Assembly: GCF_009604425.1 (NCBI RefSeq)
Contig: NZ_WEGI01000012.1
Coordinates: 1 to 64,000 of the forward strand
Source of the DNA: Nocardia aurantia
GTDB taxonomy: Bacteria; Actinomycetota; Actinomycetes; Mycobacteriales; Mycobacteriaceae
Length of the DNA: 64,000 nucleotides
Direction of reading: 5' to 3'
Position 1 is the first letter of the stretch. Each line of letters begins with the position of its first letter. Position numbers and translations under genes: made by a program. Below the pieces are notes generated by a model that was not told where the DNA came from, did no database searches, and saw only the letters and a list, made by a program, of their open reading frames with translations. Of the stretch, positions 26,919 to 35,503 are shown piece by piece.

Positions 26919-27761
26919 ATGGTGGATGAACAGCAGCAGTCGCCGTTCGTCCGTTCGATGTCGACCCGGGCGGCGCGGCGGGCCACGGCCTATGCCGCCG
27001 AGGTGGATCAGTTCCTGGCCGAGCCCTTGGCGCTGCGGCGCCGTGCCGGTGAGCAGGAACTGCTCGACTCCCTCAATCGGAATGTGGAATCGCTTGTCGT
27101 GCAATATGATCCGCCGAGCATCCGGCGGAACAGCGACAGTCTGGTGTTCGGCCGCATCTATGCGACCATCCCGCGGTCCGCGCAGCGGATCGCGGTGTCG
27201 CCCGAACTGCTCGCGGCCCTGCTGGCCGCCGAGGTCGAGTATCGAGGGCCACTTCGGTTGAGCCGCACGCAGAATCGTCAGCTCGCCGAGGTGTACGAGC
27301 GGCTGGGTACCGCGCTGTCGGTTCTGCTGCCGGGTCACGCGGCCCTGGCCTTTCGCCGCGGCGGCAGCCTGTACCGCCAGGACGAGGACTCCGACGGGGA
27401 GGACCGGTGCAGCCTGAACCTGGCCCGCTCCCGGCGCCGGGCGCAGCCGGTGCGGTTCCGCCGGATCGGCGGCTATCTCCCGGATCTGTTGTGCGGCTAC
27501 GGTTATCGGCCGTACCGGATCCTGATCTGGGTGTTCGTACAGGTCGCCGCCTGCGCGGCGGTCGTACGCGCGCTGTCCGACCAGCCGACGCTGCTCATCG
27601 TGTACGACTGCTGCATCAACTTCCTGAACCCGTTGGGCCCAGGCGACACCGCCGGACTCGAGGGAGCCGAGCGGTTCGTGTTCGTCGTCGAGGCCTACGC
27701 GGGCACCCTCACCACCTCGGTGTTCTTCGCCCTGATGGTGCGGCGCTGGTTCCGGACCTGA
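26919..27761 (+). CDS. Membrane protein with a C-terminal two-helix channel-like domain
   Basis: 280 residues. About 185 soluble N-terminal residues of no recognised family, then CGYGYRPYRILIWVFVQVAA, a first helix preceded by a basic juxtamembrane turn, then FLNPLGPGDTAGLEGAERFV and a second helix TLTTSVFFALMVRRWF. This copies the layout of two-helix ion-channel domains in which a T-L-G-Y-G-D filter sits before the last helix; here the filter is replaced by NPLGPGD. It could be a pore-forming effector. Divergent from the caspase gene with about 187 nt between starts, and its stop abuts the stop of the next gene (TGATCA). ATG 26913 is an alternative start. Confidence 0.6.
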   Translation: MVDEQQQSPFVRSMSTRAARRATAYAAEVDQFLAEPLALRRRAGEQELLDSLNRNVESLVVQYDPPSIRRNSDSLVFGRIYATIPRSAQRIAVSPELLAALLAAEVEYRGPLRLSRTQNRQLAEVYERLGTALSVLLPGHAALAFRRGGSLYRQDEDSDGEDRCSLNLARSRRRAQPVRFRRIGGYLPDLLCGYGYRPYRILIWVFVQVAACAAVVRALSDQPTLLIVYDCCINFLNPLGPGDTAGLEGAERFVFVVEAYAGTLTTSVFFALMVRRWFRT

Positions 27762-28754
27762 TCACCAGTCGCTGCTGCTGATCTTGGAATTGCGCAGGGC
27801 GTGCAGCGTCGCGGTCGACATCCGGTCGCGCAGCTGGCCGACCCGCGCGGTCCACTGCCGGGTGAAGCCCGGATCCGCCTCGAGCCGGTCCCACGATCGG
27901 CGCAGCGCCGCGGGCGTGTGCGCGCCCGGCATCCACAGTGGGGCAAGCTGTTCCAGGATCGGGGCCAGTTGATCGAGCAACCGGCCCACCTCCTGATCGG
28001 CCGGGCCGAACCGATCGGCCACCTGCCCGATCGTGGTCAGCAGCCAGTCGTGGACCGCAAGGTCCTCGCAGAAGCGCTGTGCCGCAGTCACTTCCGACTC
28101 GGGCACGATCAGCCGCACCGAGCGCCGGCTGTCGGTGTCGAGCCGGAAGACGAAGCCGGGCCGCTCGCCCGGCGTGCCGATCTCGACCGCCCAGCGCAGC
28201 CGCGTGGTACCGGCCCGGAAGGGCACGCCCTGATCCAGCCGTGGATCCACCCGCACCGAGGTGGACATCCGCTGACTGATCGACGCGAGGTCGAGCCGGT
28301 CACCGCCGCCGCCCTGCCCCAGGAATCCGTCGGCGAGCCGGGCCCCGGCGTCGGCGCCGAGTTTGCTGACCACCTCCACGGTTCCCGGCACGCTCAGGTA
28401 GTGCGACCACGGACGGCGCGCACGGCTGTTCGCCGGCACCACCCGGGACACCGTGGAGCTCTGCAGGATTCGCCCGCCCACCACGACCACGTGGGAGGCC
28501 ACGGTGCCGATGATGTGCACCTGCTTGCCCGACGCCGGGATCAGCAGGCAGTCGACACCTTCCACCCGGCTGGGTGAAACGGCAAGCGGCACTGGGCGTT
28601 CCCGCGAGGTCACCGTGCTGCCGGGCTTCACGGTGCCGAGCAGTTCCACGACCGCGGACGTATCCAGCACGCCGCGCGAGGGCAGCAGGCAGGTGTGGAT
28701 CTCGCCGAGCACGCTCACGACGGGCTCGGCCGCGCAAACCAGGGCTGAGGACAT
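27762..28754 (-). CDS. SCO2521-family protein (function unknown)
   Basis: 330 residues, last gene of a four-gene operon. Begins MSSALVCAAEPVVSVLGEIHTCLLPS; a beta-rich N-terminal half with VDCLLIPASGKQVHIIGTVA and SSTVSRVVPANSRARRPWSHYL, and a helical C-terminal half (about 230-330). No catalytic motif seen. The assignment rests on the gene order matching Streptomyces SCO2521-2524 and on general resemblance. It starts 1 nt after the upstream stop, so it is coupled. Confidence 0.6.
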   Translation of the reverse strand: MSSALVCAAEPVVSVLGEIHTCLLPSRGVLDTSAVVELLGTVKPGSTVTSRERPVPLAVSPSRVEGVDCLLIPASGKQVHIIGTVASHVVVVGGRILQSSTVSRVVPANSRARRPWSHYLSVPGTVEVVSKLGADAGARLADGFLGQGGGGDRLDLASISQRMSTSVRVDPRLDQGVPFRAGTTRLRWAVEIGTPGERPGFVFRLDTDSRRSVRLIVPESEVTAAQRFCEDLAVHDWLLTTIGQVADRFGPADQEVGRLLDQLAPILEQLAPLWMPGAHTPAALRRSWDRLEADPGFTRQWTARVGQLRDRMSTATLHALRNSKISSSDW

Positions 28755-28755
28755 G

Positions 28756-29877
28756 TCACACCCCGCGAATCGGAGCGATGGCGCCCTTGCCGACCTCGTC
28801 GAGGAATACGTGGGTGAGGCGTTTGCCGACCTCGCTGGGGACGATGATCTGTTCGCCCGCACCGCGACCGATGGTCAGTTGCAGAACCTCCTGGTCGATG
28901 TCGACATGGTCGAGGATGGTGCGTACCGCGTGTTCGATCTTCAGATAATCCTGCGGCAGGATCGACAGCGCCCGATAGGCGGCGAAGGGTTTGGCGTCCG
29001 GTTCGAGCTGGATCACCGCCGGCATCTCCCACCAGGTGTCCGGCCAGGCGATGTCCTGATCCCACGGCTGCGGCCGGCGTGCCTGTTGTTCCGCGTGTTC
29101 GGGCGTACCGCGCGGCGGCTCCGGCGGTCTGCCGACCAGATCCCACGGTTGTGGCTGGACCACCGCACGGCCCTCGTAGCGCACCATGCCCAGCCGCAGC
29201 AGTTGCCAGACCGCCGCGAGATACGGGCACGACCAGCGGGTGAGTTCCTCACCGTCCTTGCCCACCTGGGTGTTCCACATCTCGACGTCGAGGAACACCG
29301 AATGCTCGCGCCGGCCGAGTTCCTCCGGCGGACGATATTGCGTCACCTGCATGGCCTGGGTGGCCTCGAAATCCGAGGACCGCTGGCCGTTGCACAACCA
29401 GCCGGACTCCACATCCGGCGGCCGGCGGCCGGTGGTGTTCTCCAGCGGCTCCGCGACGACCCAGCGGGAGATCATCTCTGCCAGCCCGATCTGCTGCCCG
29501 GTGGGGATGCCGTCGTCGTAGGTCGGGGATTCCCAGCAGCCGGCCTCCCGGGCCAGATAGTCGATGCGCAGGCCGCATTCGTGAGCGATGCCGAGGATCT
29601 TGTGGAGGATGGCGTTGGGGTTGGTACCCGGCCCGAAATAGTCGTCGATCAGGAAGCAGGTACTCACCCGCGCGGACGGACCGAAGGTCGCCTTCGCGTC
29701 CTCCACATACAGGTCGATCAACCGGGCGACCCGCTGGAACTGCGCGCGGATGGCGTCCTCGCCGTTGATCAGATCCTTCATGTAGAAATGGCCGGCCTCG
29801 ATCGACAGGTGAGAGAGCTCGACCCCGGCGACCCGCACCCGGTCGGTCGTCTCGCTGTAGACCGCACTCTCGTTCAT
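28756..29877 (-). CDS. SCO2522-family protein (function unknown)
   Basis: 373 residues. Visible segments include VELSHLSIEAGHFYMKDLI, VSTCFLIDDYFGPGTNP, a Trp-rich middle (WESPTYDDGIPTGQQ; WLCNGQRSSDFEATQAMQ; HSVFLDVEMWNTQ) and a basic C-terminus. No known enzyme motif recognised. The invariant DDYFG and H-F-Y regions suggest a folded catalytic or metal-binding domain, which is speculation. ATG lies 1 nt after the stop of the ParA-like gene, indicating an operon. Confidence 0.62.
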   Translation of the reverse strand: MNESAVYSETTDRVRVAGVELSHLSIEAGHFYMKDLINGEDAIRAQFQRVARLIDLYVEDAKATFGPSARVSTCFLIDDYFGPGTNPNAILHKILGIAHECGLRIDYLAREAGCWESPTYDDGIPTGQQIGLAEMISRWVVAEPLENTTGRRPPDVESGWLCNGQRSSDFEATQAMQVTQYRPPEELGRREHSVFLDVEMWNTQVGKDGEELTRWSCPYLAAVWQLLRLGMVRYEGRAVVQPQPWDLVGRPPEPPRGTPEHAEQQARRPQPWDQDIAWPDTWWEMPAVIQLEPDAKPFAAYRALSILPQDYLKIEHAVRTILDHVDIDQEVLQLTIGRGAGEQIIVPSEVGKRLTHVFLDEVGKGAIAPIRGV

Positions 29878-29878
29878 G

Positions 29879-30796
29879 TCAGTAGACCCTCTCCCACGTC
29901 GCGTCATCGGTGAGACCGGTCGCCAATTCCGTGAAGGCATCGACGGTTTCCTGATTGGCGATCTTCGCGGCGACATCGGCGTCGAGGATCACCTGTTCGC
30001 GCCATTGCAACACCGGCTCCATAGGGGTCTTACCCAACATGACGCTGAATCCGAGCCGATTCGTCTTCGCAAGTGTCTCCAACGCCTCGTTCTGCCGGCG
30101 CAGCCAGGCCCACTGCGGGCCCCTGCCGACGCCCGGCGACTCCTTCATCGAGGGCACCGCGGTGCGGATGAAGCGCACGGACTCCAGTAGCCGGCCCGTG
30201 TCGTGCCCGCACCGGCCACCGGTCTCCAGTAACCCGTTCGGGCCGTGTACCAGGCCGTTCGCCGCGAGGATATGTTGCCGGGTCCAGCGATGGAAGACCA
30301 GCCACCGCGCCACCACCGGGGCGAGCTGGGGCGCGGCCATGGCACCGAGCACGATCTCCAGGGCCGCGGACCGGCCGGCCGACAGGTCGACGAAGGTCAC
30401 ATCGAATTCCTGCTCACACGTCACGAGCAGTTCGACGCACCGTTTCACCAGTTTGTCGTCGACGGAGGTGAATTCGCCGCCGCCGCGGTCGCCGGGGAAC
30501 AACACCAGCCGATACGGGTGCCGTGGCGCCCGCAACTCCTCGCGGTTGGTCTCGGTGCGGACATTGTGCGAATTGACCGTGCTGTTCACGCTGGTCAGAT
30601 AGTTGTGCAGACCGTCCTTGTCGGGCGTGCCGCGGTCCACCCGATTGATATCGAACAGTGCTCCCGAGGTCGGCGAACCGAAATCGAAGTCGAGGTAGGC
30701 GACGTTCTGCCCCTTCAGGCTCAACCGGTAGGCGATATTGCTACTGGTCACCGACCGGCCGGTGCCGCCCTTGTCCGATGTCGAGAAAACCAGCAT
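29879..30796 (-). CDS. SCO2523-family variant P-loop (ParA/MinD-like) protein
   Basis: 305 residues from ATG 30796 (a GTG 12 nt upstream is possible but sits too close to the ribosome binding site). Deviant Walker A: FSTSDKGGTGRSVTSSNIAY has the KGGTG of ParA/MinD but Arg in place of the phosphate-binding Lys of KGGxGK. It also has NVAYLDFDFGSPTSGALF and FDVTFVDLSAGRSAALE, equivalents of switch I and Walker B. Nucleotide binding or ATP hydrolysis may thus be weakened. A positional role for the partner proteins is inferred from the ParA family. Confidence 0.75.
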   Translation of the reverse strand: MLVFSTSDKGGTGRSVTSSNIAYRLSLKGQNVAYLDFDFGSPTSGALFDINRVDRGTPDKDGLHNYLTSVNSTVNSHNVRTETNREELRAPRHPYRLVLFPGDRGGGEFTSVDDKLVKRCVELLVTCEQEFDVTFVDLSAGRSAALEIVLGAMAAPQLAPVVARWLVFHRWTRQHILAANGLVHGPNGLLETGGRCGHDTGRLLESVRFIRTAVPSMKESPGVGRGPQWAWLRRQNEALETLAKTNRLGFSVMLGKTPMEPVLQWREQVILDADVAAKIANQETVDAFTELATGLTDDATWERVY

Positions 30797-30800
30797 CCGG

Positions 30801-32702
30801 CTATTCACTCCTCATCGCGTCGAGGCTGGCGAAATCGAGTTCGTCCAGCGAGCGCAACGCCTCGGCACACAGGCTGTGTGCGGTGCCGGGGCGTTCGTCG
30901 ATCAGTTTCCGGGCGCGCTGTAGCTGTTTCTCCACGTTTTCCAGAGCGGTGCGATTCGGCGTGTTGTCCTCCTCGCTCAAACTCAGGAATCGTTGATTGA
31001 GCAGATGTTCCGCCTCGTTGAGCAGTTCCAGTGAACGCACCGCCGAGGTGGCGGAACGCAGTGGCGGCTGGCGGAAGGAGCTGTCGGCGGCGACGAGGCA
31101 TTCGACGATGCGTTCGGTCAGATACCAGGACGGCTGCTGGGTTCCGTTGGAGGTCTGGGGCTCGACCTGGCCCGGTCGCACGACCGTGAAGACCCGGTCC
31201 GCGTCGTCCCACAGGCCGCGGGCGGGTCCCCTGGTGAAGGCCCGCAACTCCAGATGGTCCATGGTCGCCTGGGCCAGTTCCAGCAGTCGATCCCGGGTGG
31301 TCAGAGTGCCGGAGAGCTGGGCCGCTTGCAGGGTGCGCTTGAGCAGCACCGGCGCGTAGTCCGACACTCGCCAGTTCAGAACCATGTCGTCGCCGAGTTC
31401 GGCGGTGCCGGAACCGACCAGCGACAGTCGCACACCGGGAATGTGCAACTCGCGTGCGTAGTCCTCCTCCGTCAGCCGCCGGATTATCCGGCCCCGGCGG
31501 GCCAGCTCGTCGAAAATCAGTGTGGCCCTGGTGAGGTCGTCGTCGCTGGCCTCGCGGTTGATCAGGTCCTGAATCAGCACGGCCGATACGCAGAGACTGA
31601 AGTAGTCCGACTCCTCGCCGTCGGAGGTGCGCCACGGTATGTCTTCCAGGGGCCAGCGGCCGCCGCCGTACCGGGCCATCGCCGACCAATACCGCTGCGC
31701 CAGATCGCCGCGGAGCTGGAGCGCTTCGGCCAATCGGCGTTGCTGTGGATCCAGCAGGTCGAGTTCGCGGGTCCGGGCGGAGGTGAGGTCGTTGATGCCG
31801 TCGAGGGCGGTCACGGTGAAGTAGAGGTACGGCCGTGGGGCGGCGTATCCCTCGTCGGTCGCGATCGGCGCGGCGCCGAATTCCTCTTCGAGCCCCGCGG
31901 CGTCGGTGACGATGCCCCAGCTCCAACCACATTCGAACAGCAGGCCCTCGTCCTCGAGGTCCGCGTCGGGCGTGGCGTTCAGCGTGACGTCCCGGCGCAG
32001 CCGAACCCGGACGCGCTCGAGCCGTTGGGCGACACCGGCGAGCACCGCGTCGGGCTCCGCGCCGGTCTGGTTGAACATGGTCAGCATCGCCCGGCCGGTC
32101 TCGGAATCGGGATCCACCGACTGCACGACGAAGCTGCGCACCAGACCGATCATCGCCGCGGTGAGGCGGACCTTGATCCGGTCCTCCACATCCGAGATCC
32201 GGTTGTCGAGTTTGTTCCGCTCGTTCTGCGTCGGTCGGCTGCTCGCCCAGAACCGCAGTGCGCGAAGATATTTCAATGCCGCGAGGCACAGGGTCAGCGA
32301 CATCGAGTAGGAGTCGACCACATCGAGTTCGCGCTGTTCGTCGGTGGGGCCGCCCGGCGCTGTCGAGCGCAGGTAGCTCCCGGCCGAGAAGTCCGGGCGG
32401 CCGTCGGCCTTGGTGTACCGATCCAGGTAATCGTCGAGGATGTCGACGAGCTTGATGCCGACCTGCCGCATCCGCCCCAGCGGCCGCAGTACCTCGGCGA
32501 TGTCGTCGGGGATGGTGTCCGGATCGTCCAGGGCGAAACTGGGAATCTCCGTGGCCGGGTACAGTAGGCAGAGCAGCTGCTCGGCGTCACTGATCGAGTT
32601 GGAACCGTCGCGGCCGCCCCACTGCCACTTGTCGTCGCGATAGCACGCGGCCAGCAACGAACTCCAGATGTTCAAGATCTGCCGACGTGGCTGAATCCTC
32701 AT
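30801..32702 (-). CDS. SCO2524-family protein (function unknown), first gene of the operon
   Basis: 633 residues, mainly helical, no transmembrane segment. Starts MRIQPRRQILNIWSSLLAACYRD; includes ELDVVDSYSMSLTLCLAALK, FECGWSWGIVTD and AAPRPYLYFTVTALDGINDL, and a C-terminal coiled stretch (ENVEKQLQRARKLIDERPG, about 588-606). No enzymatic motif recognised. The next gene begins 4 nt after its stop. The assignment is from operon order and gross similarity to the SCO2521-2524 set. Confidence 0.62.
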   Translation of the reverse strand: MRIQPRRQILNIWSSLLAACYRDDKWQWGGRDGSNSISDAEQLLCLLYPATEIPSFALDDPDTIPDDIAEVLRPLGRMRQVGIKLVDILDDYLDRYTKADGRPDFSAGSYLRSTAPGGPTDEQRELDVVDSYSMSLTLCLAALKYLRALRFWASSRPTQNERNKLDNRISDVEDRIKVRLTAAMIGLVRSFVVQSVDPDSETGRAMLTMFNQTGAEPDAVLAGVAQRLERVRVRLRRDVTLNATPDADLEDEGLLFECGWSWGIVTDAAGLEEEFGAAPIATDEGYAAPRPYLYFTVTALDGINDLTSARTRELDLLDPQQRRLAEALQLRGDLAQRYWSAMARYGGGRWPLEDIPWRTSDGEESDYFSLCVSAVLIQDLINREASDDDLTRATLIFDELARRGRIIRRLTEEDYARELHIPGVRLSLVGSGTAELGDDMVLNWRVSDYAPVLLKRTLQAAQLSGTLTTRDRLLELAQATMDHLELRAFTRGPARGLWDDADRVFTVVRPGQVEPQTSNGTQQPSWYLTERIVECLVAADSSFRQPPLRSATSAVRSLELLNEAEHLLNQRFLSLSEEDNTPNRTALENVEKQLQRARKLIDERPGTAHSLCAEALRSLDELDFASLDAMRSE

Positions 32703-33042
32703 CGAAGGCCGCCCCCCTCATCGCTCATCGTTGGCATGCCACATCGGCGAATCTTGACTTGTTCTCGCAGCGGCGATGCGACGCGAAGTTATCACGGCCG
32801 ACTCCCTTTCGCTCGAATTGCCCGAAGAGGAGGGCGACGGCGAAAAAGAGCCGACCGCCCAGTTTCCTTTCGTTCTGTGATCCGTTCGCGGACAACGAAG
32901 TTCGCATAACGGATGCACCGGTGGTCCTTCGATTCTCCGCTACCGGAGCAGTATCGGGCAGGGGGCCGAGCGGGTGAATTCGGGGGTCGCCGAACGCGGG
33001 CGTCATTCGCCGCGTGGGTGCGGTCGACAGCGGACACGAAAA
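32703..33042. other. Intergenic region, promoter of the SCO2524-2521-type operon
   Basis: 340 nt without a supported gene and lower in GC than its surroundings. On the minus strand GTGATAACTTCG (near 32785-32796) contains a GATAAC -10-like element about 90 nt before the operon start. The 5' leader of that operon probably lies here. Confidence 0.4.
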
Positions 33043-33068
33043 CGCCGCGCGGTGAAAACCGCGCGGCG
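33043..33068 (-). terminator. Hairpin downstream of the encapsulin gene
   Basis: Perfect 11-bp GC stem (33043-33053 with 33058-33068) closed by a GAAA tetraloop, 34 nt beyond the encapsulin stop on the minus strand. Confidence 0.75.
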
Positions 33069-33101
33069 GCAAGGTGGTACGAGCGAATGTTTACGAGTAG
33101 G

Positions 33102-33902
33102 TCACGCCCGCAGCGGAACCGCGGCCTCCGAGGTGTACACCAGGAAGGTCAGGGTCTCCTGGAAGTACAGCTGCACGGTCTCGGCGTCGTGGGTCAGGTA
33201 GCCGATCGAAAGATCCTGTCCCAGTCGCAGATCGAAGTCTCCGCCGCGTGTGGAGAGGACGAAGGCGCCGTCGATGGCGGGGGCCCAGATGATCTCGCCG
33301 TCCGGGATGAGGCGCTCGATATGGGTGCGGATCGGGTAGCCGTGTTCGGTGGCCTCGCTGACCGCGGTGTACAGATCCGCGGACAGTAGCACCGAATACG
33401 GGCCGCCGACGCCGGCCAGGCGCAACGCGGTCACCGATTGCGCGATCGCCTCCGGGATCTGGCGGGTGTCGGTGGGAACAGTGATGGGGGCGTTGGAGGC
33501 GGCCGCGCGGATACCGGTGATGCCGGCCGCCGCGTAACCCTCGAAGACCGCGTGGTCCTCGGCGAAGGCGATCTTCTTCGCGGCCTGCTTCACCGGCTCC
33601 AGATCGGTGTCCTGGGCGCCGCGTTCGACGTCGTCGATCTCCTCGCGCGACAGGGTGAACGGGACGCGCAACTCGACCAGGGGAGCCACCTTGCGCTGCC
33701 GGGCGAGGACGCCGTCGGCCGGCTCGTCGATGGCGGCGGTACGGCCGAGGCCCACCGCCGAATAGTCGTAACCGTGCGGGCCGGACAGATCGACCACGCG
33801 ACGTCCGGCGATGTGCCGCTTGAACGTCCGGCTCGCCTCTTCCTCGATCGCGGACCAGGCGGCGCCGCTGATCGGGGCCAGTTCGCGGTGCAGGTTGTTC
33901 AT
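33102..33902 (-). CDS. Family 1 encapsulin nanocompartment shell protein
   Basis: 266 residues, HK97-fold shell protein of the linocin M18/CFP29 type. Hallmarks: MNNLHRELAPISGAAWSAIE, ASRTFKRHIAGRRVVD, GPHGYDYSAVGLGR, LVELRVPFTLSREEIDD, DGAFVLSTRGGDFDLRLGQD and VQLYFQETLTFLV. It self-assembles into an icosahedral compartment that loads cargo through short C-terminal tags. Its ATG overlaps the stop of the DyP peroxidase gene by 4 nt, so shell and cargo are translationally coupled. Confidence 0.95.
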   Translation of the reverse strand: MNNLHRELAPISGAAWSAIEEEASRTFKRHIAGRRVVDLSGPHGYDYSAVGLGRTAAIDEPADGVLARQRKVAPLVELRVPFTLSREEIDDVERGAQDTDLEPVKQAAKKIAFAEDHAVFEGYAAAGITGIRAAASNAPITVPTDTRQIPEAIAQSVTALRLAGVGGPYSVLLSADLYTAVSEATEHGYPIRTHIERLIPDGEIIWAPAIDGAFVLSTRGGDFDLRLGQDLSIGYLTHDAETVQLYFQETLTFLVYTSEAAVPLRA

Positions 33903-34918
33903 ATCGAGCTCCTTCGCAGGGTGCCGATGCCGAGACTTCCGTCGTCGGCCGGTCCGGCCGGTCCGGCCGCCACCGGGGTGGTGGCGGCCGCTGGTGCGGC
34001 CGGAAGCGAATCGAGGAATCCGGCCGGGGGCGTGAAGAACAGCGTGCCGGTGACGGCGGTCGAGAAATCCAGGATGCGGTCGTACGCCGCCTCGTCGCTG
34101 CCGAGGAACATGCGGGTCAGCATCTGTTCGGTGACGTCGGGGGTGGCCGCGTAGGCGACGTAGTACGTGCCGAACATGCCCTCGCGGACGCTGCCGAAGG
34201 GCATGTTGGCGCGAACGATCTGGAGTTGATTGCCGTCGGAATCGTTGACGGTGTTGACCGCGACGTGCGAATCGGCCGGTTTGTCCTCGTCGGACAGCTC
34301 GAAATCACCGAGTTTGGTGCGGCCGATGACCCGTTCCTGTTCCTCGACGGACAGCGCGTTCCAGGCGTCCAGATCGTGCAGATATTTCTGCACGATCACA
34401 TAACTGCCACCGGCGAAATCGGGATCCTCGGCGCCGATCAGGGCCGCCGCGGCGGCATCGTCGCCTTCCGGATTCTCGGTGCCGTCGACGAAACCGAGCA
34501 GATCCCGCTGTTCGAAATAGCGGAATCCGACGGTTTCGTCCACGATCGTGGCCGCGCCGCGCAGCCGGTCGCCGATGGTCATGGCGAGTTCGAAACAGGC
34601 GTCCTGCGATTCGGCCTTGATGTGGAACAGCAGATCGCCCGGCGTGACCGGGGCACGGTGGCGGGGCCCCGCGTAGCCGGGAAATTCGTGCAACCGGGCC
34701 GGTCGCGGCCCGGCGAACAGTCGATCCCAGGCCGCCGAGCCGATGCTCACCGCGCAGGACAGGTCGGTGCCGGGCAGCCGGAAACCGATCGAGCGGCGCA
34801 GCCCGGGCAGATCGGCGAGCAGATCGCGCACGACCGGCTCGCCGCCCTCGTCGACGGTGAGGACCAGGAAGATCGCAGCGCGGGTCAGCGGATGGAGAAT
34901 CGGCTGCGAAACAGACAT
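33899..34918 (-). CDS. Dye-decolorizing (DyP) heme peroxidase, encapsulin cargo
   Basis: 339 residues. DyP hallmarks: LGFVDGTENPEGDD (catalytic Asp in GxxDG), DSHVAVNTV (proximal heme His) and QLQIVRANMPFG (distal Arg). A Pro/Ala-rich linker (about 300-325) leads to the C-terminal tail DGSLGIGTLRRSSI, which matches the encapsulin targeting peptide. It oxidizes substrates with H2O2 inside the encapsulin shell; heme cofactor expected. ATG 34918 chosen; a TTG two codons earlier is possible. Confidence 0.95.
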   Translation of the reverse strand: MSVSQPILHPLTRAAIFLVLTVDEGGEPVVRDLLADLPGLRRSIGFRLPGTDLSCAVSIGSAAWDRLFAGPRPARLHEFPGYAGPRHRAPVTPGDLLFHIKAESQDACFELAMTIGDRLRGAATIVDETVGFRYFEQRDLLGFVDGTENPEGDDAAAAALIGAEDPDFAGGSYVIVQKYLHDLDAWNALSVEEQERVIGRTKLGDFELSDEDKPADSHVAVNTVNDSDGNQLQIVRANMPFGSVREGMFGTYYVAYAATPDVTEQMLTRMFLGSDEAAYDRILDFSTAVTGTLFFTPPAGFLDSLPAAPAAATTPVAAGPAGPADDGSLGIGTLRRSSI

Positions 34919-35002
34919 GATCAACAGCCTACGATGGCCGTCCGCCGGTCGTCCCGCACGGTCACGTGTTCGCCACCGGCGGAAGCGAAATCGTGAGGTG
35001 CG

Positions 35003-35329
35003 CTATTTCGCGACGGTGAGCAGGAAGGCCACGTCGTCCAGGGCCTTCACGCTGTGCCGGGCCGCCGGCAGCACCAGCAGGTCACCGGGGGAGCCCTTCC
35101 ATTCGTTCGCCCCGCTGATCAGGATCAGCGTGCCGCTGATCACCTGGAGCGTGGCCTCGCCCGGAGTGTCGTGCTCGGCCAGGCTCTGGCCGGCGGTGAG
35201 GGCGATGACGGTCTGCCGCAGGGAGTGCGTGTGCCCGCCGTAGAGGGTCTGCGAACTGCGGCCACTGCTGGCGCCCGCGGCCAGTTTCAACTGCTGGCGA
35301 GCCACCGCGGTCAGTGATTTCTTGTCCAT
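35003..35329 (-). CDS. Small single-domain cupin protein
   Basis: 108 residues. Cupin fold pattern: GGHTHSLRQTVIALTAGQSL, then EHDTPGEATLQVISGTLILIS (two motif-1-like stretches with His and Glu), and GDLLVLPAARHSVKAL (motif 2 with P-x6-H). Function not predictable; small stand-alone cupins bind metals or small ligands. ATG with GAGG upstream; not clearly in an operon with neighbours. Confidence 0.8.
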   Translation of the reverse strand: MDKKSLTAVARQQLKLAAGASSGRSSQTLYGGHTHSLRQTVIALTAGQSLAEHDTPGEATLQVISGTLILISGANEWKGSPGDLLVLPAARHSVKALDDVAFLLTVAK

Positions 35330-35503
35330 GGGGCAGCCTCCGTGTGCGGCGGCACGCCCGGTGGCGCCGCGAAAGTCGTGTGTGGCGCTGAACAATCGTG
35401 AGTATGCCGGACCGGTCGCGCCCGTTCGATCGTTTTCCGGCGGCAGTTTCGTGCCGATCGTCGCGGATGCGCCGGTTCCGCCGATTCCGCCGCGCCGGGC
35501 GGG

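Noticed and set aside
35330..35503. Possible small gene between cupin and folA
   Set aside because: No frame with a start and ribosome binding site has protein-like composition.
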